Part shown: piece after piece, positions 12,465 to 19,852 of the stretch
How the letters are laid out: the number at the start of each line of letters is the position of its first letter
How positions within the stretch are numbered: the stretch's first letter is position 1
Assembly: GCA_964373775.1 (NCBI GenBank)
Contig: CAYJWA010000011.1
Span: 1-19,945 of the forward strand
DNA from: UBA10002 sp964373775
GTDB lineage: Bacteria; Patescibacteriota; Minisyncoccia; Phycocordibacterales; UBA10002
Length of the DNA stretch: 19,945 bases
Direction: 5' to 3'
Made by a program: the position numbers and the translations under genes
Notes under the pieces: generated by a model
What the model was told of the DNA's origin: nothing
Databases searched by the model: none
What the model saw: the letters and a program-made list of their open reading frames with translations, nothing else

Positions 12465-12588
12465 AATATCAAATCTCGAATACCAAATACCGAAAAAGAT
12501 CGAATACCAAATACTGAAAATGAAAAAGAAACTTCGGAACTTTCTTGTTGGGTATTATTTGCTTTTCGAGATTCGAAATTAGATATTC
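12464..12588. repeat. Inverted repeat spanning the ftsW-murG gap
   Basis: GAATATC and ATCTCGAATACCAAATACC (about 12465-12491) are mirrored in broken form by GGTATT, TTTCGAGAT and GATATTC (12551-12588). The string TCGAATACCAAATAC occurs twice on the left. The right arm ends 9 nt before the murG ATG. Confidence 0.65.
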
Positions 12589-12597
12589 GATATTATT

Positions 12598-13725
12598 ATG
12601 AAAGTATTATTTACTGGTGGCGGTTCTGGCGGACACTTTTATCCGCTCATTGCAATTGCGCAGGAACTTTCGCGCATTGCAAAAGAGGAGCGGCTTATCC
12701 CCCCGCAGATTTTCTTTATGGCGCCGGAGCCATATGATGCGGGGCTCCTGTTTGAGCGGAACATTGCGTTTATTCCAGTTTCAGCAGGGAAATTGCGGCA
12801 GTACCCGTCGCGCGAAAACTTTGTGGATATTTTCCGGACTGTGTGGGGTGTTGCAACGGCTCTCTGGAAGATGTTTGCGCTCTATCCGGATGTTGTAGTG
12901 GGGAAGGGGGGATTTGGGAGTTTCCCGGCGCTTTTTGCGGCGCGGCTCTTGCGGATTCCGGTTATCATCCACGAGTCCGACTCTGTGCCCGGAAGGGTCA
13001 ACAAATGGGCGGCGCGGTTCGCGCGCCGCATTGCTATTTCGTTTGTGGAAGCAGGGGCGTACTTTCCGGAAGAAAAAGTTGCGCATACAGGCAATCCGAT
13101 TCGCAAGGAACTTCTTGTTCATAGCGCCGAAGACAGCGTTGCAGGGTTTTCTCTTGAACCGAGTATTCCGGTCATTATTATTCTCGGCGGTTCTCGGGGA
13201 GCGGTAACGGTAAATGAAGTGGCGCTCGCATCGCTTCCGGAGTTGCTGCTGAAATATCAGGTGATTATCCAGGCGGGACGCGCGAATCTTTCCGACCTTG
13301 CGGCGCGCGCCGGGGTCAAACTGGAAAACCACCCGCAAAAATCGCGTTTTCACCCGTTTGGGTATCTTACGGCGCAAGAACTTGCGCGCGCCGCTTCTGT
13401 TGCGCAACTTGTTATCTCCCGCGCCGGCTCCACGATTTTTGAAATAGCTGCGTGGGGAAAACCCGCGATTCTTATTCCTATCAGTGAGTCAAATGGAGAC
13501 CATCAACGCGAGAACGCATATAACTACGCGCGCACCGGCGCCGCGACAGTGATTGAAGAAGCGAACCTGCGCCCCGCAATTATTTTGGCGGAGATTGAAA
13601 AAATACTCGGCAACCCAGCGCGCGCCGCGGAAATGTCGCGCGCCGCCCTCTCCTTCGCCAAGACCGATGCCGCAGAAGTGATTGCGCGGGAGGTTTTGGA
13701 AATTGCTCTGGAGCATGAGAAGTAA
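12598..13725 (+). CDS. murG: UDP-GlcNAc:lipid I N-acetylglucosaminyltransferase
   Basis: The 375-aa GT-B enzyme adds GlcNAc to lipid I, producing lipid II on the cytoplasmic membrane face. Motifs in order: GGGSGGHFYP (7-16), HESDSVPG (125-132, usually HEQN.PG), TGNPIR (164-169), GGSRGA (197-202), SRAGSTIFEIAAWGKPAILIP (274-294) and DHQRENA (301-307), the last two forming the UDP-GlcNAc pocket. The start fits the family N-terminus (MKVLFTGGG). It follows ftsW after a gap filled by an inverted repeat, and a hairpin lies just past its stop codon. Confidence 0.96.
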   Translation: MKVLFTGGGSGGHFYPLIAIAQELSRIAKEERLIPPQIFFMAPEPYDAGLLFERNIAFIPVSAGKLRQYPSRENFVDIFRTVWGVATALWKMFALYPDVVVGKGGFGSFPALFAARLLRIPVIIHESDSVPGRVNKWAARFARRIAISFVEAGAYFPEEKVAHTGNPIRKELLVHSAEDSVAGFSLEPSIPVIIILGGSRGAVTVNEVALASLPELLLKYQVIIQAGRANLSDLAARAGVKLENHPQKSRFHPFGYLTAQELARAASVAQLVISRAGSTIFEIAAWGKPAILIPISESNGDHQRENAYNYARTGAATVIEEANLRPAIILAEIEKILGNPARAAEMSRAALSFAKTDAAEVIAREVLEIALEHEK

Positions 13726-13730
13726 CCTAA

Positions 13731-13755
13731 ACTGTCAACACCCGATGTTGACAGT
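13731..13755 (+). terminator. Hairpin after murG
   Basis: ACTGTCAACA and TGTTGACAGT form a perfect 10-bp stem with a 5-nt loop, 6 nt after the stop codon. There is no T-run. The right arm contains TTGACA, which could also serve as a -35. Confidence 0.6.
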
Positions 13756-13831
13756 GGGGAGATGTGGTGTAATTTGTCGCCGCGTTATTTGCCGCATCAT
13801 TATCGCCGCAGTTACCGCAATGTAATTATGC

Positions 13832-13837
13832 TATGAT
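13832..13837 (+). promoter_or_regulatory. -10 element of gltX
   Basis: TATGAT (5/6 to consensus) ends 6 nt before the gltX ATG, predicting a leaderless transcript. No convincing -35 is visible. Confidence 0.5.
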
Positions 13838-13843
13838 TCAACA

Positions 13844-15217
13844 ATGAATTCTAAAGCAATTATTACCCGTTTCCCGCCGTCGCCGACCGGCAATCTTCAT
13901 ATTGGCGGGGCGCGGACCGCGCTGTTTAATTACCTCTACACCAAGCATTGTGGCGGAAAGATTTACCTGCGGCTGGAAAATACGGATGAGGAGCGGTCAA
14001 GACCGGAATATGAGGAAAATATCTTGAAGTCGCTTGAATGGCTCGGACTTTCTTTTGACTCATTGCCTGACGGAACGAAATACTGGAAACAAAGTGAGCG
14101 GAAAGACATCTATCGCGGGTATCTCAAAAAATTGGTGGATTCCGGAGCAGCATATGTCTCAGAGGAAATGGACGGGAACCCTCCTTCGTTCTCAAGACAG
14201 GACTTCGGACGGGCAAGGCGGCAGGAAGTAATACGGTTCAGAAACCCGAACAAGGAAATCGCCTTTGGCGACCTCATTCGCGGACGCATCGAGTTTGACA
14301 CGACCGAACTCGGGGATATGGTGATTGCGAAGTCGCCGGAGGAACCGCTCTATCATTTGGCGGTTGTGATTGACGATTATGAAATGGGCATCACGGATGT
14401 GATTCGCGGCGAGGACCATATCTCAAATACCCCGCGCCAGATTTTGCTGCAGGAGGCGCTTGGTTTTCCGCGCCCCGCGTATGCGCATATACCGCTGATT
14501 CTTGCGCCAGACCGAAGCAAACTTTCCAAACGGCACGGAGCCGTCTCGGTGACTGAATATCGCGAGCGCGGATATTTTCCGGAAGCGCTTGTCAATTATC
14601 TCGCTTTGCTCGGCTGGAATCCCGGCACTGACCAAGAGATTTTCACGCTTGCGGAACTCATTGAAAGGTTTGACCTCTCAAACACGCAAAAGGGTGGAGC
14701 AATCTTCAATGAAGAAAAACTCCGTTGGTTCAATAAAGAATATATGCGGTGCCGCGGGGGAGCAGAGAAGGTGATTGCGCATATCCCGGATGGACTCTTG
14801 CGCGGGAAAGATGAAACACAGAAAGCCGCGCTCGCGCAGATGCTCTTTGAGCGCATCGCTGTTTGGAGCGACATCGCGGCAGAAATGGGGAAGGGGGAGT
14901 TTGATTATTTGCTCCGAGCGCCAAAGTATCCGAGGGAGCGTCTGCGTTGGAAAGAATCGGCAGGCGAGCCGAAAGCGCATCTGGAGAAAGTTGCCTTGCT
15001 TTTGCAAAAGATTGAGCCGGAGTCGTTCACTGCGCAGGAAATTAAAAATACTCTTCTGCCTTATGCGGAAGAGAGAGGGAAGGGGAATGTGCTCTGGCCG
15101 ATGCGGGTTGCGCTCTCGGGGCGCGAAAAGTCGCCGGACCCCTTTACGATTGCCGCAATTTTGGGAAGAGAAGCGACGCTCGCTCGGCTCACTGCTGCTC
15201 TCGCTATGCTAAAATAG
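13844..15217 (+). CDS. gltX: Glutamyl-tRNA synthetase (class I)
   Basis: This 457-aa enzyme charges tRNA-Glu (and, in organisms with GatCAB, often tRNA-Gln). The class I signatures are clear: PSPTGNLHIGGARTALFNYL (12-31, HIGH-type HIGG) and SKLSKRHG (225-232, KMSKS-type). The Rossmann fold, connective domain and C-terminal helical domain follow the usual order. Between AYVSEE and EVIRF there is an extra segment, about 109-127 (MDGNPPSFSRQDFGRARRQ), where related enzymes are shorter or carry Cys residues; here there is no zinc site. The ATG is 6 nt behind a -10 box. The stop codon overlaps the -10 of the next gene. Confidence 0.96.
   Translation: MNSKAIITRFPPSPTGNLHIGGARTALFNYLYTKHCGGKIYLRLENTDEERSRPEYEENILKSLEWLGLSFDSLPDGTKYWKQSERKDIYRGYLKKLVDSGAAYVSEEMDGNPPSFSRQDFGRARRQEVIRFRNPNKEIAFGDLIRGRIEFDTTELGDMVIAKSPEEPLYHLAVVIDDYEMGITDVIRGEDHISNTPRQILLQEALGFPRPAYAHIPLILAPDRSKLSKRHGAVSVTEYRERGYFPEALVNYLALLGWNPGTDQEIFTLAELIERFDLSNTQKGGAIFNEEKLRWFNKEYMRCRGGAEKVIAHIPDGLLRGKDETQKAALAQMLFERIAVWSDIAAEMGKGEFDYLLRAPKYPRERLRWKESAGEPKAHLEKVALLLQKIEPESFTAQEIKNTLLPYAEERGKGNVLWPMRVALSGREKSPDPFTIAAILGREATLARLTAALAMLK
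15210..15215 (+). promoter_or_regulatory. -10 element of the M23 peptidase gene
   Basis: TAAAAT (5/6) overlaps the last codons of gltX and ends 6 nt before ATG 15222, again suggesting a leaderless mRNA. The -35 region is weak. Confidence 0.45.
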
Positions 15218-15221
15218 CCGA

Positions 15222-16484
15222 ATGACTCGTCCATTCGCCATCAGTATGATAATATCCGCGCTCTGGCTCGCGCCGTTTTCCGCTCGCGCGGAGACCATTG
15301 AAGAGTTGCGGGCGAAGATTGCTGCACGGGAAAGCGCGATTGCCGAACTGGAGAACGAGATTGCAGGTTATCAGGCGGAATTGGAAACGGTCGGAAAAGA
15401 GACGCGGAGTTTGCAGACGGCGGTTCGGGCGATTGATGTGGAGCAGAAAAAAATCGCAGCCGAGATTCGCGTGGCGGAAAATAAAATTGCGTCGGTCTCG
15501 CTTGCGATTGAGGAACTCTCGCAGGAAATCAGAGAAAAGGAGCGCCGCATCGGAGGTAGCCGCGGGGCGATTGCAGAGACCATTCGCGCGATGCGAAACG
15601 TAGAAGATAACTCTCTGCTGGAAGGATTGTTGGCGAATCAAACCCTCTCCGCGTTTTGGGAGCTCGTGGATACCTTGGAGCGGTTTCAGAAGAGCGTGCG
15701 AAGCGACCTTAGGGAAACGCAGGCGCTTAAAACCGGACTAGAGGAATCGCGCGCAAAGAACGAGGCGAATCGGCGCACGCTCGTTTCGCTTCGCGGCGAA
15801 CTCTCCGACCGGAAAACGCTTCTTGCGGAGCGCAAAAAGGAGCGGAGCGCTCTTCTTGCCGCAACAAAAAACAAGGAGTCGGAATACAAAAAACTCTTGA
15901 GCGAACGAGTGGCGCGGCGCAATGCTTTTGAAAGAGAATTGCTTGCGTTTGAATCAGAGTTGCAGTTCGCGATTGACCCCTCGCGACTTCCGGAAACCGG
16001 GACCGGAGTTCTTCGCTGGCCCCTTGATTCCGTGAAGATTACGCAGCAATTTGGAAGTACCTCTTTTTCGCGCGCCGGCGGCTACAATGGCCAAGGACAT
16101 AACGGTATTGATCTGCGCGCTTCCATCGGGACGCCGGTGCGTGCCGTGCTTGACGGAGTAGTGAAGGGGGCAGGGAATACAGATGCGGTCTGTCCCGGCG
16201 CTTCCTATGGAAAATGGGTGCTTATTGAGCACGAGAACGGACTCTCCACGCTCTACGCGCATTTTTCTCTTATCAAAGTAAGCGAGGGGCAGGCGGTGAA
16301 TACCGGTGAAGTCATCGGTTACAGCGGAGACACGGGTTATGCCACGGGACCGCACCTTCATTTTACGGTGTATGCAACGCAAGGGGTGCGGATTATGCAG
16401 AGAAAGAGCGCGGTCTGCCGCGGCGTATATCGGATGCCGGTCGCAGACCTTAAGGCATACCTGAACCCATTGTTATATCTATAA
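15222..16484 (+). CDS. EnvC-like coiled-coil protein with M23 peptidase domain
   Basis: The 420-aa secreted protein begins with a signal peptide (1-23, cleavage after ARA). Two long coiled coils follow (about 24-115 and 155-248), then an M23 (LytM) domain at about 262-400. The zinc site looks complete: H293 and D297 in GHNGIDLR and H378-L-H380 in GPHLHF, with H347 in LYAHFS. It may therefore be an active endopeptidase that cleaves peptidoglycan cross-links, unlike EnvC, whose LytM domain is degenerate and only activates amidases. Two Cys residues (324, 399) flank the domain and could form a disulfide. It starts 4 nt after gltX ends. Confidence 0.93.
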   Translation: MTRPFAISMIISALWLAPFSARAETIEELRAKIAARESAIAELENEIAGYQAELETVGKETRSLQTAVRAIDVEQKKIAAEIRVAENKIASVSLAIEELSQEIREKERRIGGSRGAIAETIRAMRNVEDNSLLEGLLANQTLSAFWELVDTLERFQKSVRSDLRETQALKTGLEESRAKNEANRRTLVSLRGELSDRKTLLAERKKERSALLAATKNKESEYKKLLSERVARRNAFERELLAFESELQFAIDPSRLPETGTGVLRWPLDSVKITQQFGSTSFSRAGGYNGQGHNGIDLRASIGTPVRAVLDGVVKGAGNTDAVCPGASYGKWVLIEHENGLSTLYAHFSLIKVSEGQAVNTGEVIGYSGDTGYATGPHLHFTVYATQGVRIMQRKSAVCRGVYRMPVADLKAYLNPLLYL

Positions 16485-16490
16485 CAATGG

Positions 16491-16552
16491 AAAGCACAAA
16501 GCACAGTATCTCTCGCTTTGCGAGATCTGGCAAAGCCAGACAAATTACAAAC
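16491..16552 (+). repeat. 62-bp double-hairpin repeat, copy 3 (after the M23 peptidase gene)
   Basis: The core TCTCGC-TTT-GCGAGA and TCTGGC-AAA-GCCAGA is unchanged from the rnr copy. The flanks are diverged (GAAAGCACAAAGCACAG for the AAATCACAAATCACA arm; ATTACAAAC at the end). It begins 7 nt after the stop codon. Confidence 0.88.
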
Positions 16553-16655
16553 CCCGATACCAAAGAAATCAGAATTTCTTGGTACGGGGCAAGCAATACC
16601 TCATTGAGATTTGCCTGCCCCGTAGTAAATCTTTCTTAAGATTTTACTACCGGGG
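16552..16655 (+). promoter_or_regulatory. Array of mutually exclusive stem-loops
   Basis: Segment 1 (16552-16569, CCCCGATACCAAAGAAAT) pairs with segment 2 (16574-16589). Part of segment 2, TACGGGGCA (16583-16591), can instead pair perfectly with segment 3, TGCCCCGTA (16616-16624). Segment 3 (16618-16633) can also pair with segment 4 (16638-16655, ending in CTACCGGGG). This 1:2 / 2:3 / 3:4 arrangement looks like an attenuator or riboswitch-type switch, but it lies between the M23 gene and a gene with its own promoter. Confidence 0.5.
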
Positions 16656-16666
16656 TTTGGAACTTG

Positions 16667-16719
16667 CCTGCCCGCCAACCCGCCTGCCGATTGGCGGGCA
16701 GGTCGGCAGGCGGGTTGGC
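16667..16719. repeat. GC-rich hairpin with two alternative foldings
   Basis: GCCAACCCGCCTGCCG (16674-16689) and CGGCAGGCGGGTTGGC (16704-16719) form a perfect 16-bp stem. CCTGCCCGCCAA (16667-16678) and TTGGCGGGCAGG (16691-16702) form a perfect 12-bp stem that excludes the first. Confidence 0.8.
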
Positions 16720-16737
16720 AGGCGGGGTGATTGTGTA

Positions 16738-16765
16738 TTGGAATTTTCTAGGACTGCGCTATACT
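16738..16765 (+). promoter_or_regulatory. Promoter of the 95-aa membrane-protein gene
   Basis: TTGGAA (4/6), a 16-nt spacer and TATACT (5/6, 16760-16765), ending 6 nt before ATG 16772. This predicts a leaderless transcript and decides the start codon. Confidence 0.6.
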
Positions 16766-16771
16766 TTCTAT

Positions 16772-17059
16772 ATGCAAAGCAAATATCAAAGTCCAAAAAG
16801 GGGACAAGGGGGATTTATCAAACTCATACTCCTCATCATTATCGCGCTTATTGTGCTCGGATTTTTCGGCTACAATCTGGAAAATATCGTTAATTCGCCG
16901 GATGTGAAGGGGAATCTTTCGTATGTGTGGAAACTTCTCGTCAAACTCTGGCATTTACTTCTCACGCCGCTCTCGTGGGTGTGGGATAATGTTGTGATTA
17001 CACTTGTCTGGAATAATTTACAGGCGCTGCTGAACAAGGGTCAACCATTTGCTCAGTAG
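16772..17059 (+). CDS. Small single-pass membrane protein, 95 aa
   Basis: One strong hydrophobic helix (about 15-35, FIKLILLIIIALIVLGFFGY) follows a short basic N-terminus. The rest is Trp- and Leu-rich (YVWKLLVKLWHLLLTPLSWV, WDNVVITLVW) and may lie against or re-enter the membrane. I do not recognise a named family; similar short proteins near xer genes may occur in this lineage, but I cannot verify that. I chose ATG 16772 rather than an upstream in-frame Met because it follows a promoter by 6 nt and the upstream frame runs through the GC-rich hairpin. Confidence 0.78.
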   Translation: MQSKYQSPKRGQGGFIKLILLIIIALIVLGFFGYNLENIVNSPDVKGNLSYVWKLLVKLWHLLLTPLSWVWDNVVITLVWNNLQALLNKGQPFAQ

Positions 17060-17145
17060 GGGGGAGGGGGCGGTTTGTCCTTTTTTGTTGAGAGGCGAGT
17101 ATGAGTATAATTACCCTACTACTCACTTATCCACAGTCAAAGCGG

Positions 17146-17173
17146 TTGGTGAGAGTCCCCCCTCTGCTATACT
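17146..17173 (+). promoter_or_regulatory. Promoter of the xer gene
   Basis: TTGGTG (weak -35), a 16-nt spacer and TATACT (17168-17173), ending 6 nt before ATG 17180. The -10 and its distance to the start are the same as for the 16772 gene. Confidence 0.5.
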
Positions 17174-17179
17174 GTCGGA

Positions 17180-18127
17180 ATGGCGCTTCCCCTTGAAGAC
17201 GATTTTCTGCTTCGCATCAAGACGGATAATTATTCGCCGCGCACCCTTTTCAATTACGAGCGCGACTTGGCGACATTTGAGTATTTTCTGGAAAAGGACG
17301 CGCAAATTGATTTCCGGAGAGTTACCAAGCGCACTCTCGAGCTGTACAAGGCATATTTGGTGTCGGAAGACCGAAAAACCGCCAAAGGCAGTAAAAGCGT
17401 TGCGACACTCTCAGCGGGCTCGGTCAATCGTGCGCTCTCAAGTTTACGAAGCTACTTCAAGTACCTCGTGGATATGGATTACAAAATTCCGGTTGCTCCG
17501 ACATCAATCAAGCTTCTGAAGATGCCCCGCACGCACGCGCGAGTCGCCGAGTTTGATTCGCTGGTGGCGCTGATAGAGTCCCCGATTAAATTTGAAAGGA
17601 GCAAACGAATCGCGCTCCGCAACCGTGTCATGCTGGAGGTTTTGTTCTCAACCGGTATGCGCATTTCGGAACTTCTCTCGCTCAATCGCGACCAGATTAA
17701 CGAAACGGGAAAAATCTTTATTCGGGGCAAAGGCAAAAAAGAGCGATTCGTCTATCTCACCGCTCGCGCCCAAGCGCTTCTCACGGATTATCTTCTAACG
17801 CGCGCGGACGACGATAATCCGGCGCTCTTTGTCCCCTACAGCGGGAAAAACAGCGGCATGACCAAAGCCCGCATCTCGTCGAATTACTTGCAGATGAAGA
17901 TTAAACGTTACAAAGAACTTCTCGGCATCATTGTTCCTACCTCGGCGCACTCATTCCGCCACGGCTTCGCGACCTACCTTGCCGAACAAGGCGCGAATCC
18001 TGCCGCCATTCAGATACTTCTCGGTCACGAGTCCCTCCAGACGACAACGCGCTATGTCCATGCGTCAGATAAGTACGCGGAAAGCACCCATAAAAAGTTC
18101 CATCCTCTAAAAAACTTGAAAAGTTAG
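17180..18127 (+). CDS. xerC: Tyrosine recombinase, XerC/XerD-like
   Basis: The 315-aa protein has an N-terminal SAM-like DNA-binding domain (about 5-105) and a C-terminal catalytic domain (about 120-312). The active-site set is complete: Arg161 (STGMRISELLSL), a Lys in the GKGKKERF turn (184-187), His257 and Arg260 (AHSFRHGFATYL), His283 (LLGHESLQTTT) and the nucleophile Tyr292 (TRYVHAS). Length and motifs fit chromosomal Xer recombinases that resolve dimers at dif, rather than phage integrases. There is no adjacent attachment site or phage gene. Whether it is XerC, XerD or a single Xer cannot be told from sequence. The insertion-like stretch 62-76 (SEDRKTAKGSKSVAT) is a flexible loop. Confidence 0.92.
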   Translation: MALPLEDDFLLRIKTDNYSPRTLFNYERDLATFEYFLEKDAQIDFRRVTKRTLELYKAYLVSEDRKTAKGSKSVATLSAGSVNRALSSLRSYFKYLVDMDYKIPVAPTSIKLLKMPRTHARVAEFDSLVALIESPIKFERSKRIALRNRVMLEVLFSTGMRISELLSLNRDQINETGKIFIRGKGKKERFVYLTARAQALLTDYLLTRADDDNPALFVPYSGKNSGMTKARISSNYLQMKIKRYKELLGIIVPTSAHSFRHGFATYLAEQGANPAAIQILLGHESLQTTTRYVHASDKYAESTHKKFHPLKNLKS

Positions 18128-18139
18128 GGAAATGAAATT

Positions 18140-18550
18140 ATGATGGACATCATGAATCATGAGCGCCCGCAAGAGAAAACGTCTCTCAAGCCAGACCCGG
18201 TGAGACGCGGCCGCGCGTTGCTGGATAGAATTGTCCTGATACGGGATGCGGATGTTGACCCGATGGGCCGTTCAAAATCAGATGCCCGAGTTGAGAAACT
18301 TCTTGAAGAAAATCCCGAGAGCGCTCTGGCTCTCTTCACGGATATGTGGAGAGAATATATCCAAAAACAGCTCGCGGAAGGGCGAACGATAAAGCAGATG
18401 AAAAGATACGAAGGCGGTCCCGCCGAAGGCGATTTTCCGCACAATCCAATATACGGATTGCTGAAACAGGCGGTTAAAAAACAGCGCGGCGGCGTTGAGG
18501 AAGCGGTGGAAAGAATTGTGCAAGATATTCTGGACGAAGAAGACAGATGA
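18140..18550 (+). CDS. Hypothetical protein, 136 aa
   Basis: I do not recognise this protein. It is hydrophilic and mostly helical, with no signal peptide or membrane segment. Stretches include RRGRALLDRIVLIRDADVDP, ARVEKLLEENPESALALFTD and MWREYIQKQLAEGRTIKQMK, and the C-terminus is acidic (IVQDILDEEDR). ATG 18140 is directly followed by a second ATG; Met 18152 is an alternative. It begins 12 nt after xer on the same strand, so it is probably co-transcribed with it. A 14-bp bidirectional terminator follows. Confidence 0.75.
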   Translation: MMDIMNHERPQEKTSLKPDPVRRGRALLDRIVLIRDADVDPMGRSKSDARVEKLLEENPESALALFTDMWREYIQKQLAEGRTIKQMKRYEGGPAEGDFPHNPIYGLLKQAVKKQRGGVEEAVERIVQDILDEEDR

Positions 18551-18562
18551 AGGCATATGTCC

Positions 18563-18597
18563 GCAAAAACCTCTCCGTATACAGGAGAGGTTTTTGC
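18563..18597. terminator. Bidirectional terminator between convergent genes
   Basis: GCAAAAACCTCTCC and GGAGAGGTTTTTGC form a perfect 14-bp stem with a 7-nt loop. T-runs are present on both strands, and the hairpin sits between converging stop codons (18550 and 18600). Confidence 0.9.
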
Positions 18598-18599
18598 GC

Positions 18600-19070
18600 T
18601 TAATTTTTCTGCTGTATCGCGTTTGCCAAAGCCAGAGTATCTTTGCCTCGCCAGCATTTTGAGGATGCGAACCACGGCGTACCGCCTTCTTTTCCATACA
18701 GCCATTTGGCGTATGCGAGGTTTCCATCAAGCGTACGGAGGTTAAGTCCGAGTCGCGCGGCGCGTTCCTCGTGGTAGAATTCGTTAATCTGCATCACGCC
18801 CACATCTTCCCAAGATGTCTCGCCGCGGATAACTCTGCCGTCTGTCCCGGTGTGCCGGAATCGCGACTCGCAACGCGCAATCTCCGCGAGAATCGGCGTA
18901 TCATAATAATAGAGCCGTATATATTCCTCAAGAGTCATCGGTTGGTTCACGGGAGCGGTTTCTCGCGTAGGAACCTCAACTTGCGCGCTCTCGTCCGTTA
19001 TCACCTCTATCGGCGCACTGCCGTAAAAGGCGGAAAGCATGAGTAACGCAGTTGTTGCTAGTTGGAACAT
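18600..19070 (-). CDS. Lytic transglycosylase-like (lysozyme-fold) secreted protein
   Basis: From ATG 19070 the product is 156 aa. Residues 1-19 (MFQLATTALLMLSAFYGSA) look like a signal peptide or anchor. The domain from about 55 has the SLT layout: ILAEIARCESRFRHT with Glu68 as the likely catalytic acid, GVMQI (91-95), NLAYAKWLY (117-125) and TPWFASSKCW (131-140). Such enzymes cleave the MurNAc-GlcNAc bond of peptidoglycan outside the membrane. Cys67 and Cys139 could form a disulfide. An upstream in-frame start exists at 19178, but the promoter at 19120-19148 lies inside that region, so 19070 is preferred. Confidence 0.85.
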   Translation of the reverse strand: MFQLATTALLMLSAFYGSAPIEVITDESAQVEVPTRETAPVNQPMTLEEYIRLYYYDTPILAEIARCESRFRHTGTDGRVIRGETSWEDVGVMQINEFYHEERAARLGLNLRTLDGNLAYAKWLYGKEGGTPWFASSKCWRGKDTLALANAIQQKN

Positions 19071-19119
19071 GGATTTTGAGTTAAAAATAACAACCAGACC
19101 TGCGTCTGATTGTTCCTGC

Positions 19120-19148
19120 ATCTTATCACGCTTCACTCCTCCTGTCAA
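19120..19148 (-). promoter_or_regulatory. Promoter of the lytic transglycosylase-like gene
   Basis: On the minus strand, TTGACA (19148-19143), a 17-nt spacer and TAAGAT (19125-19120, 4/6). A second TTGACA lies upstream at about 19180-19185. The predicted leader is about 40 nt. Confidence 0.6.
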
Positions 19149-19184
19149 TATCCTGCAATGATTGCTGTGTTCTGTCAATATGAA

Positions 19185-19208
19185 AATACGGCTTCATTGA
19201 GCCGTATA
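19185..19208 (-). terminator. Terminator of the methyltransferase gene
   Basis: On the minus strand TACGGCT pairs with AGCCGTA around a 6-nt loop (19206-19187), followed by TTTTC. It lies about 30 nt past the stop codon at 19238. Confidence 0.7.
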
Positions 19209-19237
19209 ATGCCTTGTATCTCTTATGGTACACAGGA

Positions 19238-19852
19238 CTATTTTTCTTGCTTCTTTGCAAGCAGGAATTCAACAAACCCCCGGCGCCATTCCTGCCGCTC
19301 TCTTTTCAATCCCCACCGCGACAGTTCCTGTTCCACAAGCTCCATATTCCTTTTTGTGTGCGAGTGCCAGTTGAGAAAGAACAAGTTAAACGAACCCCAC
19401 GCTGTTTTCGCTCTTCCGAAATCAACAATCAGGAACTTCCCTTCTTTCTTCAGCACGCGCGATATTTCCTGTATCGCGCGAATCTTTATTCCCGAAGGCA
19501 GATGGTGAAAAGTAAGTACTGACACCACGAAGTCAAACGATTCGTCGGGAAACGGCAGTTCTGCGGCGTCGGCGCACGGTAACAGAATAGGAAGCTTCCC
19601 GAGTTCCTTCCTCGCTTCAGCAAGCATGTCCTCGCTTGCGTCCAATCCAACAAGCCGCGTCTTCGGAAACTGCTCGTGTATCATCTTCAGAAATGTTCCG
19701 GTGCCGCACCCCAGATCCAAAAGCCGCTGACCCTCGCTAAGCGCAATAAATGTCAATGCTTTTTCATAGACGCGCCGGGCGCCGAAAATACCCATCACGC
19801 GATTGTACACTGCGGCCCGCCAGCCAGTTATGGTGTCGCTTTTTGTATGCAT
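19238..19852 (-). CDS. Class I SAM-dependent methyltransferase (UbiE/Methyltransf_11-like)
   Basis: The 204-aa protein shows the Rossmann-type methyltransferase core: motif I LLDLGCGTGTF (44-54), the acidic end of strand 2 in LVGLDAS (Asp71), CADAAELPFPDESFDFVVS (93-111, motifs II-III) and TFHHL (114-118), with a GKFLIVDF strand (about 137-144). Family members methylate small molecules, lipids or quinones. Nothing nearby indicates the substrate; quinone synthesis genes are not seen. The N-terminus (MHTKSDTITGWRAAVYNRVM) is complete, and no Shine-Dalgarno sequence is evident. A TATAAG on the minus strand at about 19899-19904 may be its -10. I see nothing else in 19853-19945. Confidence 0.9.
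   Translation of the reverse strand: MHTKSDTITGWRAAVYNRVMGIFGARRVYEKALTFIALSEGQRLLDLGCGTGTFLKMIHEQFPKTRLVGLDASEDMLAEARKELGKLPILLPCADAAELPFPDESFDFVVSVLTFHHLPSGIKIRAIQEISRVLKKEGKFLIVDFGRAKTAWGSFNLFFLNWHSHTKRNMELVEQELSRWGLKRERQEWRRGFVEFLLAKKQEK

Noticed and set aside
17180..18127. Phage or integron integrase with an attachment site
   Set aside because: Length and motifs fit a chromosomal Xer protein, and there is no tRNA, phage gene or flanking direct repeat.
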